Positions 52,155 to 61,704 are shown, numbered from the stretch's first letter. The stretch is DNA of 64,000 nt from Bariatricus massiliensis (GCF_900086725.1 NZ_LT574837.1:188501-252500); one strand, 5' to 3'. Numbers and translations are program-made. The notes: generated from the sequence alone by a model not told the origin.

Positions 52155-53087
52155 CTATGCTGCTTTTTTGTTTATAGACCACATTCCTCTTCCATTATGA
52201 AAGAAGTATGCGGGATTGATCTGCAGCGTCTGGCGGATTTTTTCTTTCCACCATTTGTTTGCCTGTGCTTTTTTATGCGGCTCTATTTTCTCATAGAGAA
52301 ATGTGAGTGTCACCGGTTCGCTGCATTGTTCTAAAACAGCAGCAACTACGTCCCGCCATGTTGCACCCGGCATATCCCGGATATCGACCTCCGCTTTCTT
52401 TGCCATAATAATAGGAACCAGAAGCGGTGAATCCTTTCGGACAATCATCACATATTCATGCAGAATCGGAATGAATTTACCGCTATACTGGACCTGATCT
52501 GAAAAACAATTGTGCTGGGCTTTGATAATAATATTTTCCAAAGACCCCGGCTTGATAATTTCGGAAAGCATACTGTAAAGCACGCCTTTTTTCTTAATGT
52601 CACCCATTAAAACCGCCATCCTGCCGCCCTTCTCAAGAGCTGAAAACTGTTTCATCATGGCGTAGTTCATTTTTTCAACAAAGCATTCCCAGTCCGGTAT
52701 GCGCGACAGATCATGCTGCCTCGGGTCATAGCCGTAGTTCTTTTGGACATCTGAGGCTTTATACATGACATCCGAATAAGTGACAATATCCCAGTATGGA
52801 GGATGCCAGAAAATAAATTCTGGACGCTCCGGGATATCGCAGGTCATGATGTCAAAGCCGCTGTGCAGGTCATAAATATGGCTGCCAATACCCAGTTTGT
52901 CCGCCGCTGCTTTGGTCGTCCCACTGCCGCACATATAGTCGCAGATTTCTTCCGGTCTGAAGAATCCCAGAAGATCCTCAATCAGTCTGGGAGAGCAGTT
53001 CCCCCGATAACGGTTATTGCCGCCCTCACCACGCTCCGGATAGGAAACAATGCTGGTCAACGGTCTTGATTCGCTTTTATAAGGCAT
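52155..53087 (-). CDS. DNA methyltransferase-like protein (HPPYW motif)
   Basis: 310 residues from ATG 53087 (GGGAGG). AdoMet-binding region FRPEEICDYMCGSGTTKAAA (DxxCGSGTT), then catalytic FIFWHPPYWDIVTYSDVMY, an HPPYW variant of the (D/N)PPY amino-methyltransferase motif, so N6-adenine or N4-cytosine methylation is likely. The C-terminal 80 residues look like a wedge/winged helix. No restriction partner is adjacent; it is probably an orphan methylase protecting the element. Confidence 0.82.
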   Translation of the reverse strand: MPYKSESRPLTSIVSYPERGEGGNNRYRGNCSPRLIEDLLGFFRPEEICDYMCGSGTTKAAADKLGIGSHIYDLHSGFDIMTCDIPERPEFIFWHPPYWDIVTYSDVMYKASDVQKNYGYDPRQHDLSRIPDWECFVEKMNYAMMKQFSALEKGGRMAVLMGDIKKKGVLYSMLSEIIKPGSLENIIIKAQHNCFSDQVQYSGKFIPILHEYVMIVRKDSPLLVPIIMAKKAEVDIRDMPGATWRDVVAAVLEQCSEPVTLTFLYEKIEPHKKAQANKWWKEKIRQTLQINPAYFFHNGRGMWSINKKAA

Positions 53088-53109
53088 AATGCCACCTCCC
53101 TCTGTGTAT

Positions 53110-54093
53110 TTATGGTTCCCATGGTCTGGCCTCCATTTTTGCATACAGACAGCACTCTTTACATGCTTCACTTCCATTTCCGACACACAGCGGGTATGGA
53201 TTGTCCTGTTCCGGTGTATAGCAATCCGGATGCGTATTTTCTTTCAAATACTCATCCACAAACTCATGTGCAACCTCTGATACAGTCTGCCAGTAAGATT
53301 CCCAGTAGGAATCATTTTTGCCCAGTTTGTTCTGAAGTCTTTCTGGGAAATGCGGGTCCTGAATCATACGGTTATACTGTTCATTGGTAAGCTTATCCAG
53401 CTCATCCCAGTCTGATATCTGAGATACAAAATCTTCCAGTTGACAGGATGTCTTGTAAATCTCCGCCATCTCTCTGACAAACCGGCTGGATACGCAGATT
53501 TGCTGAGAGATAATAGCAATATGATAGTGGCTTTCGCAGTGTTCACCGTCAATGTAACATTCATAAAGAGACTCCGTGGAATACTCCACAAATTTCTCAT
53601 TATCTGTCCATTGGGGAATACAACCGCTTTCCTGTTCTTCCTTCAGCTTCTGTACCAATAAGCGTTTTGCATCGTTAAAATCCGTATAAACTTCGGATGA
53701 ATTTCCCTGTTCGCCATCTACCGCCCAATCTTCCAAAAGAATATAAATCCTCGGATGCTGACGGCATTCTTTCAGATCATCAAGCGGCTCCACCATAGAC
53801 GGAGCCATGATGACAAAATCCAGAATGATGTCGTCAATAGTCTTTTTCTGGCCATACAGTTCAGAAAAAACATCTTCCAGCTTTTTTACTTCATAGGGCA
53901 GTGCTGGAACTTCAAAAGAGCAGTATATATCCGGCGTTTCATTTTCCGTTTCCTTATCCTCTCCATCACGGATTTCCGTAATCGTTCCATACAGGCCCTC
54001 ATACTCGCTTCCCGACGTTCCCACAATGGGAGCGCCGACAACATAGGTTGTGCCTTCATATTCAAATTCAGCACCGATTCGATTGATAATCAT
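53110..54093 (-). CDS. Unknown element protein with C-terminal Cys cluster
   Basis: 327 residues, acidic. N-terminal part looks like a beta-rich domain (FEYEGTTYVVGAPIVGTSGS, EGLYGTITEIRDG). It ends PLCVGNGSEACKECCLYAKM, a cysteine group that could bind metal. AAGGAGG precedes the ATG. Found in series with the two following unknown genes; no function assigned. Confidence 0.6.
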   Translation of the reverse strand: MIINRIGAEFEYEGTTYVVGAPIVGTSGSEYEGLYGTITEIRDGEDKETENETPDIYCSFEVPALPYEVKKLEDVFSELYGQKKTIDDIILDFVIMAPSMVEPLDDLKECRQHPRIYILLEDWAVDGEQGNSSEVYTDFNDAKRLLVQKLKEEQESGCIPQWTDNEKFVEYSTESLYECYIDGEHCESHYHIAIISQQICVSSRFVREMAEIYKTSCQLEDFVSQISDWDELDKLTNEQYNRMIQDPHFPERLQNKLGKNDSYWESYWQTVSEVAHEFVDEYLKENTHPDCYTPEQDNPYPLCVGNGSEACKECCLYAKMEARPWEP

Positions 54094-54106
54094 TTTAATA
54101 CCTCCT

Positions 54107-54364
54107 TTATTCCGAAACTTTTATCGCAAACAGACAACGTGGATCATAGCGCATTTCGATAGCCGCATTCTTACAGGCTTCCTCTTCGTTCTCCGCTTTT
54201 ATGACTGCAATAAACGGCGTCGGCTCCATATCGTGCCATCTTCCTTCGTTGTCTGTACCGCACATATCCAGATCCGCCAGCTCATCATCTGTCAGACCAA
54301 CAATATCAAACATTTGTGAATCACGAACCCATGACGAGTCCATGCAAACGACATATGTGTTCAT
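54107..54364 (-). CDS. Unknown small acidic protein
   Basis: 85 residues. MNTYVVCMDSSWVRDSQMFD, GLTDDELADLDMCGTDNEGR, EENEEEACKNAAIEMRYD. AAGGAGG precedes the ATG and the next gene lies 13 bases on. No domain recognised. Confidence 0.55.
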   Translation of the reverse strand: MNTYVVCMDSSWVRDSQMFDIVGLTDDELADLDMCGTDNEGRWHDMEPTPFIAVIKAENEEEACKNAAIEMRYDPRCLFAIKVSE

Positions 54365-54375
54365 CTGTGTCCTCC

Positions 54376-55500
54376 TTAAATGTGGTAGTCTACGGCAGCC
54401 AATACCGCATCCTCATCCATCTCATCAATGTGTCCGTCAATGCAACTGCGCCAGTCTACCGGAACATAGTTTCCGGATTCCGGATCCAACACGCTGTCTT
54501 CAATACTCAACCACTGGCCTGCATCCACAATGTCGTGTGAGCCTATCGGGTACTTCCAGCTGTTTGGAATTCCATACTCCTCAAGGTATTCCTCCAGCGC
54601 AGAGCCTTTTCGGTAAACGTATCTGCCCCAGTGCATAACTCCGTCCGGAACAATTTCTCCGTCAAAGTCGGAATCGGTCTTACCAGCCAAAAACATTCGT
54701 TCAAGCTTGTAAAAACGCTCTTTTGCTTTCTGATTTCTCCAATTCCGCATTTCCTCCCACGCAATATCCTTTTTTCTGGCTGCACATACCCATAAGTATC
54801 CCTCCGGCGCCTCAGCTTTTTCGCCCGAATTGCACCAGCTTGTCTCACCAATGGAATACTCAAGGCAGCTGTCTTTTACCAGAAACCTCTCTGGCCAGCG
54901 TCCGCCAATGGAATACCAATCCCATATAGCATTTGGATTATAGTAATACCCATAGCCTTGATGCTTTTCGTCAAAAGAAAAGCCGCATCTTTCTTCCGCA
55001 TATTCCTCAAAACTTTTATAAAGTTTCCTGCGGGGATAATTGGACAGAGCTATCATTCGTTTTGCTTTCTTAGTACGCTTTTCATGGTGAAGCGGTCCCG
55101 CATCCCTTTGAAATACTTTTCCGTCACGGATAATGAATCTGCCCCAGAGAGGATCGCCGTATTGCTCCACAATTGTACCTTGGGGAAGTTTGATACAGTC
55201 AACCGCACTCTTGTATTCTTCACGCAGTTTTTCTGTCCGGTCATCAAACTCCAGATATTCCGGATCCTCCATCGATGCGCAATAAGGATACATCAGCTCA
55301 GAAACGCCGTCATTTACTGCACGGGAAAATGATGACTGAAGGTTTTGAAACCTCCCAATCGTAAAGTCCAGCATAAAGTTCTTTGTTTCTATTTGTTTCT
55401 GAAGTTCTAATTCCTTCAGGGCCTCCACTATCTGTTTGTCCAGTTCCTTGTCTTCCCTTACCTCAGGAATTTCTAAAATTGCTAATGTTAAAAAGTGCAT
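54376..55500 (-). CDS. Unknown element protein with repeated PxGTxxxW/YGRxIxRxG segments
   Basis: 374 residues. It contains two similar segments: PQGTIVEQYGDPLWGRFIIR and IVPDGVMHWGRYVYRKG, both followed by charged stretches, suggesting an internal duplication. N-terminal 60 residues are helical (LDKQIVEALKELELQKQIET). GGAAGG lies before the ATG. Not recognised. Confidence 0.55.
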   Translation of the reverse strand: MHFLTLAILEIPEVREDKELDKQIVEALKELELQKQIETKNFMLDFTIGRFQNLQSSFSRAVNDGVSELMYPYCASMEDPEYLEFDDRTEKLREEYKSAVDCIKLPQGTIVEQYGDPLWGRFIIRDGKVFQRDAGPLHHEKRTKKAKRMIALSNYPRRKLYKSFEEYAEERCGFSFDEKHQGYGYYYNPNAIWDWYSIGGRWPERFLVKDSCLEYSIGETSWCNSGEKAEAPEGYLWVCAARKKDIAWEEMRNWRNQKAKERFYKLERMFLAGKTDSDFDGEIVPDGVMHWGRYVYRKGSALEEYLEEYGIPNSWKYPIGSHDIVDAGQWLSIEDSVLDPESGNYVPVDWRSCIDGHIDEMDEDAVLAAVDYHI

Positions 55501-55527
55501 AATTACCTTCCTTTCTGGATAACAAGA

Positions 55528-55553
55528 GGGCAGCCGTAGAAATCCGGCTGCCC
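55528..55553 (-). terminator. Hairpin behind the VWA gene
   Basis: GGGCAGCCG/CGGCTGCCC perfect nine-bp stem 27 bases past the VWA stop. The following minus-strand sequence has few T, so termination is uncertain. Confidence 0.5.
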
Positions 55554-55579
55554 GTTGTGTTTTTTATAATTTGATGTCG

Positions 55580-57832
55580 TTATACCCTTATATGCCGCTT
55601 AACTACAGCGGTCAGTTTTGTGGGCAGTTGTTTTAAATCCGAGATATCCATGAATGAGTCTCCGTAGATTCTCTCAATGTTCTGCTTGTCATCTCCAATT
55701 GCCGCAGCTACAAATAAAATGCCTTTGCGCTGATATTCCTGTTTGATGCCGCGTAGATCCTCCTCAGCTGCAGAACCGCTATATCCACTGTCAGCAGGCT
55801 GCCCATCTGAAACCAGTATGAGGATTTTTACTGCTTCCGGCCGCTTAGACAGCTGTTCCGCTACAAAACGAAGCGCTGCTCCGTCACGGTTACTGCCTCT
55901 GGCCGCAATGTCCATCATACGGTATTTATCATCGTGGTCAAAGCCGTCAAATTCCGCATAGGAATACAGTGCCACCGTATTTCCAACATCGGTATAATCG
56001 GTGGAATGACCATAGACCATTACCGGAATGTCCAGGCTCTGACAGAAATCATACAGAATGATAGCCGAGGCTCTTGCATAAGTACAGCGGTCACAGGAAC
56101 ACATGGAGCCTGACTCATCCAGAAGCAGACCGACTGCCAGTTCCGGAATTTCATTGGGCAGGTTATTTTTGTAAAACACCTTCCCATCGTTCCTGCACAA
56201 TGCGTGCACATCCAGACGTCGGCCCATGATAAGACCGGTTAGCTTGCCGCCTCTTCGATTTTCCTTGAGCTGCTTCTGCAAACTCTTCTGCAGCTGGCGG
56301 GAAATATTGATCAAGGGCCCCGCAATAGCATTATACTGTTCTATAAGCTCCTCATCCACAGAGGCAATCCGGTTGATTCGGATAGGTACTCCTTCATGGA
56401 TATTCCCATAGGAAATGTTCTGAGCGACATCATTCAGCTCCTGAATCCTTTCATTCTCCAGCTGCGCGCAGGCCGCCTTTTCCGCCATTTTATCCAGAAG
56501 GCGTTCAATATCAGCCGCCGCACGGTCGTAATACTCCCGCTCGTAATCTTCGTTTTTTTCCACGGAACCACCAACAGGTTCTGAGAGCGATTCTGACTGG
56601 TGATAAGGAATACGCCCTTGCTCATTATCCGAAGTTTCCTCTTTTCCTGAACCAGAATTCCTCCCATTCAGCGGGATTGCGTCTTCATCTGAAGAATTAT
56701 CGCTTTCCCCAGACCCAGATGGATTTTCTTCCGTTTCAGAGTCAGTCTGGGAATCATCCTCATTCTCGGCGTCTGCATGGGTCTGTGCACGTTTGTCTGC
56801 CGTCGCAGATTCTTCTGTCTCACCAGAAGCTTCCGGTACCGGTGTGCTGTTTCCTTCACCCATTTCAGAACCGCCGGCAATCGCTCCCAGCACTTCCGAT
56901 AAGGTTTCTGCAAGACTGGTGGAACCGCCGGAGGCTTCCGCCTCTTCCTGACGTTTTTTACATTCCTCACAAAAAGATTCGATATAGTCCCAGCACCTTA
57001 CCAGTACCATATTGACGACATTCAACCGGTCTTTTCCGGACTTGCTCATTAAAGCACTGTCAATATCGGTAATCAGGCCAAACACTGACTGAATCCTTTC
57101 GTCGCTTAGCGGTTCGTCTCCATACTTGATTTCTCCAAATTTGACATAAGACAACATAATCTGAAGGACGCTTTCAAAAATATGCTTTCCCTCATCCTCA
57201 TTTTCAATCAGCTGTGTCACTGTTTCAATATGTTCAAAATGCTGCTCCCGCAGCTTTTCAAGGCCGTATCCCAATGTGCCCGGAAAATTATTCAACATCC
57301 TGTTTTCGATATACCCATCCTCAATTACATTGGAAATATAATGGGAAACCATCTGCACCATCTCAAGATTTTTTGGATCGGTTTTCACATAATTCCAGAA
57401 TGCCTTTTCGTTCCGTGCATCCGCTGTCGTTTTCAGATCCGGCGGATAAGGATACCAACGGTAACTTCCCAAATAATTGGTATGTGTCTGCGCCGCCAAG
57501 AAGTCCGTATAAAGGACATGACCCAGTTCATGTGCGAACATGCCGCATACGATCTGGTAGCGGTTTTCCCGCCCCTTTACCTTCGTGACCATAGAATTCC
57601 CGGCATTGATACGTATAAGCATATTATCTGTTGATGCCACATGCTTTTCTCTCGGTTTCCAGTAAAGATTAACGCGGACCCGTCGGTTATAACGATACCG
57701 CCTCGTCTGTGCTGCCGCCAAATCTTCAAAATGTCCCGCCAAAAGACGGGACGAGAAGAATTGTCGGTCTGAGATTTTACTGCGCTGCTCATTGAGCCGC
57801 TGTTTTACTAACTTATGATTCACCCTCGCCAT
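55580..57832 (-). CDS. Large VWA-domain protein with HELGH metal motif (CobT-like)
   Basis: 750 residues. N-terminal part (1-270) includes GMFAHELGHVLYTDF, a zinc-protease-like HELGH motif often seen in CobT/VWA families. The middle (300-430) is a long acidic Ser/Glu/Asp linker. The C-terminal 220 residues are a VWA domain with MIDAS LLDESGSMCSCDRC, ARGSNRDGAALRF and LILVSDGQPAD. It pairs with the AAA+ ATPase just upstream (28 bases), like MoxR-VWA chaperone systems that load metal or remodel complexes. Its role in a mobile element is unknown. Confidence 0.82.
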   Translation of the reverse strand: MARVNHKLVKQRLNEQRSKISDRQFFSSRLLAGHFEDLAAAQTRRYRYNRRVRVNLYWKPREKHVASTDNMLIRINAGNSMVTKVKGRENRYQIVCGMFAHELGHVLYTDFLAAQTHTNYLGSYRWYPYPPDLKTTADARNEKAFWNYVKTDPKNLEMVQMVSHYISNVIEDGYIENRMLNNFPGTLGYGLEKLREQHFEHIETVTQLIENEDEGKHIFESVLQIMLSYVKFGEIKYGDEPLSDERIQSVFGLITDIDSALMSKSGKDRLNVVNMVLVRCWDYIESFCEECKKRQEEAEASGGSTSLAETLSEVLGAIAGGSEMGEGNSTPVPEASGETEESATADKRAQTHADAENEDDSQTDSETEENPSGSGESDNSSDEDAIPLNGRNSGSGKEETSDNEQGRIPYHQSESLSEPVGGSVEKNEDYEREYYDRAAADIERLLDKMAEKAACAQLENERIQELNDVAQNISYGNIHEGVPIRINRIASVDEELIEQYNAIAGPLINISRQLQKSLQKQLKENRRGGKLTGLIMGRRLDVHALCRNDGKVFYKNNLPNEIPELAVGLLLDESGSMCSCDRCTYARASAIILYDFCQSLDIPVMVYGHSTDYTDVGNTVALYSYAEFDGFDHDDKYRMMDIAARGSNRDGAALRFVAEQLSKRPEAVKILILVSDGQPADSGYSGSAAEEDLRGIKQEYQRKGILFVAAAIGDDKQNIERIYGDSFMDISDLKQLPTKLTAVVKRHIRV

Positions 57833-57860
57833 ACAGGGTTGACCTCCTTTCTAAATACGT

Positions 57861-59735
57861 TTATGCGATTGCTTTTCTTCGCCTCTTTGTGAAAATCGGT
57901 TCCAGAACAGCACTGATCAGCGCCTCACGGTCTACTTCATCCGTTGTTGCTTTACTGATAATCGTGTACAATGCCGACTCATATACATCGCCGGTAATCT
58001 CACTGCTCACAATCCAGTCAATCAGGCTGCGCATACCATAAGAGCCGTCCGTAATACTGTTCTTTCGGCAATACTCCGACAGATCGTTGACCACCTGCAC
58101 CATCTGGGATATCTGATACTCATCTGTTGCGCCCGTGACGGCCATGGCGCGCTGCACCATAACTTCAGGCGTCGGAAGTTCCACATCCCGTACCAGACTC
58201 ATTCTGTCGATAACAGACTGGTTCATGCTGCGGCATCCCTCATATCCGACATTAGTTGTTACTACGACCACCGCATCCGGATGACGCTCTATCACCTCTC
58301 CGGTAGGAAGCGTGATTGTCCCGGTCTGCTCCAGCAGAGAATTCAGTCCTGGCAAAACGCCGGGCTGGACAATTGTCGTAGGCTCCTGGATCTCAATGAC
58401 ATACCCATACTTCAGAGCCTTGATAAAATCTGTCTCAATATAAGTATAGGTTTGACCACTGCTCTTGGAATTTTCATCTCGTCTGGACAGGGCACACACC
58501 TTCTCCGTTACGCGATCCAGCACAATGCTCATACAGTCCTGAGATGTTGCGGCTGCATTTTCTACACCAGTTAGAGCCTGATATACCCCCGCCGGATCAT
58601 AATCCATATCATCCAAATCCGGCAGATTCATTATTTTGGATACGTTGGCATAGTTGATTCCACCCATACTCGCCAAAATCGCTTTTTCATGATCAAGCTG
58701 TGCATCCCCGGTAGAACCCGAATCGGTATCCGGAAAAATCTGACCTATGAAATCATATATCTCTGTTCCTGCTGAGCAGGTATATGCCATATACGGAAGC
58801 CCCAGTCCTGCTGCAATCGCTTTTGCACTTCTGGTCTTTCCGGTTCCTGACGGTCCACGGAGGAGGAAATTCCTCATCTGCGTCGGTTTCCCGGTAGTTG
58901 CCTGAGCATGTTTACAGATATCAACGACTTCCTGCGGAATGATGTACCATTCCGGGAGCACCGGTATGAGCTGCTTTTCCTGGCTGCTCATAGTCCTTGA
59001 ATGCAATTTATATTTTCCGACAAAATCTGCGTGTTCAACGATCTCCTCTGCTTTTTTTACAGTAACCCTTTCTGTCTTCGCAAAGATTGTAAATTCCCCC
59101 GCAATCACATGGGTAGGCTCAAAAGCGCCGGAATCCAGCTGCACCTGAGATACACGCATCAGATTTCCGGCCTTGTCCACACTCACCTTGACGGCTGCTG
59201 TACAAGCGGTATTCTTGATACGTCTGTAAGCGTTGTCACAAAGCATGGCCATATACTCCATAGCCGAGGGTAAATCTGAAAATCCATGACTAAACTGATC
59301 GCGGTACAATTCAAAATTATCACTGAATTCCTCGTCATTCATAAGCACTGGAAATAGTGCCATCATAACGGCAGCTCCGTCACGCCCTGATGTGTTCAGC
59401 ACATAGTTTTCAAAAGTTTCCGTGTTCTTGTCATACACACTTGCCATTAACGAACCGGAATTGCTGTCATATACTACCAGATGATAATCATCAGGCCCCA
59501 TGGACGATTTGTATTCAGCAACTGTCCTGTGGTCGATGACCCCGACAGCTCCTTCGGCGCTGCCATCCATGCAGCGGCAAACTGCATGTACCGCTTTTAT
59601 GACTGTTGAACACAAAGTTGCATTTGTCCCATCTCCATATTTCGATGACACTGACACCTTTTTGTTCGTCAGCGTATCAAACGGTTCCGGTAAGGAACGG
59701 CTGTAATTGAAAATATTGTTCATATATGCACTCAT
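57861..59735 (-). CDS. MoxR-like AAA+ ATPase
   Basis: 624 residues. N-terminal 260 residues are an unrelated domain. AAA+ core: Walker A LLRGPSGTGKTRSAKAIAAG near 290, Walker B-like VIEIQEPTTIVQPGVLPGLN near 450, sensor 1 VVVVTTNVGYEGC, arginine finger region VIDRMSLVRDVELPTPEVM, then a C-terminal helical lid. Typical partner of VWA proteins; here it precedes the CobT-like VWA gene. AAAGGA lies nine bases before the ATG. Confidence 0.85.
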   Translation of the reverse strand: MSAYMNNIFNYSRSLPEPFDTLTNKKVSVSSKYGDGTNATLCSTVIKAVHAVCRCMDGSAEGAVGVIDHRTVAEYKSSMGPDDYHLVVYDSNSGSLMASVYDKNTETFENYVLNTSGRDGAAVMMALFPVLMNDEEFSDNFELYRDQFSHGFSDLPSAMEYMAMLCDNAYRRIKNTACTAAVKVSVDKAGNLMRVSQVQLDSGAFEPTHVIAGEFTIFAKTERVTVKKAEEIVEHADFVGKYKLHSRTMSSQEKQLIPVLPEWYIIPQEVVDICKHAQATTGKPTQMRNFLLRGPSGTGKTRSAKAIAAGLGLPYMAYTCSAGTEIYDFIGQIFPDTDSGSTGDAQLDHEKAILASMGGINYANVSKIMNLPDLDDMDYDPAGVYQALTGVENAAATSQDCMSIVLDRVTEKVCALSRRDENSKSSGQTYTYIETDFIKALKYGYVIEIQEPTTIVQPGVLPGLNSLLEQTGTITLPTGEVIERHPDAVVVVTTNVGYEGCRSMNQSVIDRMSLVRDVELPTPEVMVQRAMAVTGATDEYQISQMVQVVNDLSEYCRKNSITDGSYGMRSLIDWIVSSEITGDVYESALYTIISKATTDEVDREALISAVLEPIFTKRRRKAIA

Positions 59736-59738
59736 ACG

Positions 59739-60497
59739 TTATTTCCTTTCTGCATTTGACTGCGTAAGATTAATTTTGATTCCCTCAGGCACACACTGGA
59801 CATCCTCCAGGCCGGCTCTTATCAATTCCCGGCAGATATCCGCCCAGCTCTCACGGACCGGAAGTTCTTCCGCAAGCAAAATCAGTTCTGAGAGATTTTC
59901 TCCAATTGCTTCATTGCATCTGGCATTCAGCTCAAAGATATGAGCATCTGCCCACTCAAAGGCCAGTAATTCGTAATTCTGCACCTCTGGTTCTTCATCA
60001 GAATCCGGCACATTATTTTCCGGCTCTAAAGTTGCCTCCTCCTCAGTCTGTGGATTGTAATCAATTCCAACCACCTGCAGATTTCGGATTACAACCTTAG
60101 CACGCCGATATCCACCCGCGCGATTGAGCAGAATAAAAACTTCCTGGTTTTCCCGAATAAGTTTCTCAGCATTCGGCGCTTCCCAGACCCATCTTGCTTC
60201 CGGATACTCAGATAATACAAGCTCTGTAACCCGTCTGAGTATGACCGAATACGCAAGCACCTGCACATCCTTCTCGGTCGCTTCCTTTACCGGTTCCGGT
60301 AAAAGAGGAAATGGTGCGATTACTTCAATCTTTCTGGACGAAAGAAAAAGCAGTCTTATCACTGCTGCAAAAATACCGAGAATAATCAGTAACAGGATGG
60401 GCCATAGCCGGCATATAAAAGTAAGCAAAGCCAGCATACCTAACAGCACCAGCGCCTCATAAGCCATGTGCCTTTTTTGATCTTTCTTATTCATCAT
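59739..60497 (-). CDS. Unknown membrane protein
   Basis: 252 residues. Two hydrophobic helices near residues 12-55 (LVLLGMLALLTFICRLWPIL, LLIILGIFAAVIRLLFL), then a soluble C-terminal region with acidic NNVPDSDEEPEVQNYELLAF. It overlaps the preceding unknown gene by four bases and precedes the AAA+ gene by three. Its position implies an anchor for the AAA+/VWA pair, a guess. Confidence 0.6.
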   Translation of the reverse strand: MMNKKDQKRHMAYEALVLLGMLALLTFICRLWPILLLIILGIFAAVIRLLFLSSRKIEVIAPFPLLPEPVKEATEKDVQVLAYSVILRRVTELVLSEYPEARWVWEAPNAEKLIRENQEVFILLNRAGGYRRAKVVIRNLQVVGIDYNPQTEEEATLEPENNVPDSDEEPEVQNYELLAFEWADAHIFELNARCNEAIGENLSELILLAEELPVRESWADICRELIRAGLEDVQCVPEGIKINLTQSNAERK

Positions 60498-60874
60498 TCT
60501 ATTCCTTTCTGACTCCGTTCCTTTGGGATAAAGATATAGAGACAGTTTGCATTACTGCAATCAACAGCATCATGCAAAATTACTGCCGCTGCCTGCGATG
60601 AGTCAAATTGTTCTACCGATATTCCTTCAATACCTGCGGCTACTTGACCAAGAATGATTCTTCTTTTGAGACCATCCGTTGCTGTCAAAACACGGCAAAA
60701 CTCCTCCCCATCACGGTAGACCGAAATAGCATACTGTCTGTTCAAAGAAATCTTCATCAGAATGCAATGAAGTTCCTCTTCATTCAGACATCCTCTTGTC
60801 TTTCCCTTCATTGCAGCCTTAAATTTTGTGTGTTTTTCCTCCTCAGAGAGAAGGCAAAAGGTTTCATTTGTCAT
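60494..60874 (-). CDS. Unknown small protein
   Basis: 126 residues with AAAGGAGG before the ATG. Segments HCILMKISLNRQYAISVYRD and LYIFIPKERSQKG; no domain recognised. First gene after the ssb terminator, in an operon with the AAA+/VWA pair. Confidence 0.55.
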   Translation of the reverse strand: MTNETFCLLSEEEKHTKFKAAMKGKTRGCLNEEELHCILMKISLNRQYAISVYRDGEEFCRVLTATDGLKRRIILGQVAAGIEGISVEQFDSSQAAAVILHDAVDCSNANCLYIFIPKERSQKGIE

Positions 60875-60895
60875 AAGACACCTCCTTTAAAACGC

Positions 60896-60939
60896 AAAAA
60901 AGCGCACATGAGCATACAATGTCTGTAACTCATGTGCGC
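60896..60939 (-). terminator. Intrinsic terminator behind ssb
   Basis: GCGCACATGAG / CTCATGTGCGC perfect 11-bp stem, then TTTTTT on the minus strand. Confidence 0.88.
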
Positions 60940-60970
60940 CTTAAAACGCCGGATTCAATTATTGCTCCAA

Positions 60971-61483
60971 TCAGTTTTCATCAAAGAATGATCCGCCGCC
61001 AAATGCCTCATATCCGGTAAAATTTCCGGACGTTTCAGCACCTGTCGCAGGAGCTGCCGCAGCATTCTGCGGAGCTGTATTCTGGGGAGCCGCATTTTGG
61101 GGAGCTGCATTTTGCTGTCCTGCAGCTGTCTGGTTCTCCTTGGACTTTCCTCCACCGGAAGCATACTCAATGTCATCCAGAATGATAACCATCATTTTTC
61201 TGAGTTCTTTGGTATCCTTATCTTCCCAGGAATCTTCGTCCAGTCTGCCGATCAGATTCACATAAGAACCCTCTTTCAGCTGCATCTTCTTGATGCGTTC
61301 GCATACGCCGTTAAACGCCTTAACCGGAAGGTTGATCCAGCGGCTGTCGTTTTCAGCATGAGGGTCATAGACCTTCTTGCCAATACGGAACCTCACAGAA
61401 TCTCCATTCTCAGAAAAGCGAAGAGCTGGCGTGTTGTCATAACCTTTGGATACGACGACTTGTGTTGCAAAAACTTTTAACAT
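60971..61483 (-). CDS. ssb: Single-stranded DNA-binding protein of the element
   Basis: 170 residues. N-terminal OB-fold (FATQVVVSKGYDNTPALRFS, RWINLPVKAFNGVCERIKKM, SYVNLIGRLDEDSWEDKD), an Ala/Pro/Gln/Asn linker with tandem AAPQN repeats near 125-145, and an acidic tail GGSFFDEN standing in for the usual DDDIPF tip. AAGGAGATT precedes the ATG. It acts with the YqaJ and primase genes in DNA processing. Confidence 0.88.
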   Translation of the reverse strand: MLKVFATQVVVSKGYDNTPALRFSENGDSVRFRIGKKVYDPHAENDSRWINLPVKAFNGVCERIKKMQLKEGSYVNLIGRLDEDSWEDKDTKELRKMMVIILDDIEYASGGGKSKENQTAAGQQNAAPQNAAPQNTAPQNAAAAPATGAETSGNFTGYEAFGGGSFFDEN

Positions 61484-61513
61484 GGAAATCTCCTTTCTTG
61501 CAGGGGTTGCCTG

Positions 61514-61627
61514 CTATAAAAAATTATTTATTTCAAACCTGCTTTGCAGGTAGAAATCAAAAGAAACAAAAAAAGTGCCAACCAGCACAATTGTGCTAAT
61601 TGACACTTTGAAAACTCGGAAACTCAT
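61514..61627 (-). CDS. Possible leader peptide upstream of ssb
   Basis: 37 codons, ATG at 61627 after AGAGGA, reading MSFRVFKVSISTIVLVGTFF..., passing through the terminator hairpin 61568-61609 and ending 30 bases before ssb. Translation would disrupt the hairpin, so it may control read-through. Copy 1 of the leader has a similar frame (FIKVSFAILQMALFCF) but no clear start codon, so the idea is weak. Confidence 0.3.
   Translation of the reverse strand: MSFRVFKVSISTIVLVGTFFVSFDFYLQSRFEINNFL
61568..61609 (-). terminator. Leader terminator, copy 2 (AAAGTGTCA type)
   Basis: AAAGTGTCAATTAGCAC pairs with GTGCTGGTTGGCACTTT, followed by TTTTTG on the minus strand, 85 bases before ssb. Same design as 51534-51570. 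Confidence 0.78.
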
Positions 61628-61662
61628 GATTCCTCTTTGGAAATCTTGAAACTGATGTAGAT

Positions 61663-61691
61663 ATTATAGCATATGCAGCTTCAATAGTCAA
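61663..61691 (-). promoter_or_regulatory. Promoter, copy 2, of the ssb operon
   Basis: TTGACT (61686-61691), 17-base spacer, TATAAT (61663-61668) on the minus strand. Same boxes and spacing as the promoter at 51626-51654. Confidence 0.85.
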
Positions 61692-61704
61692 TCCATCCGA
61701 AAAA

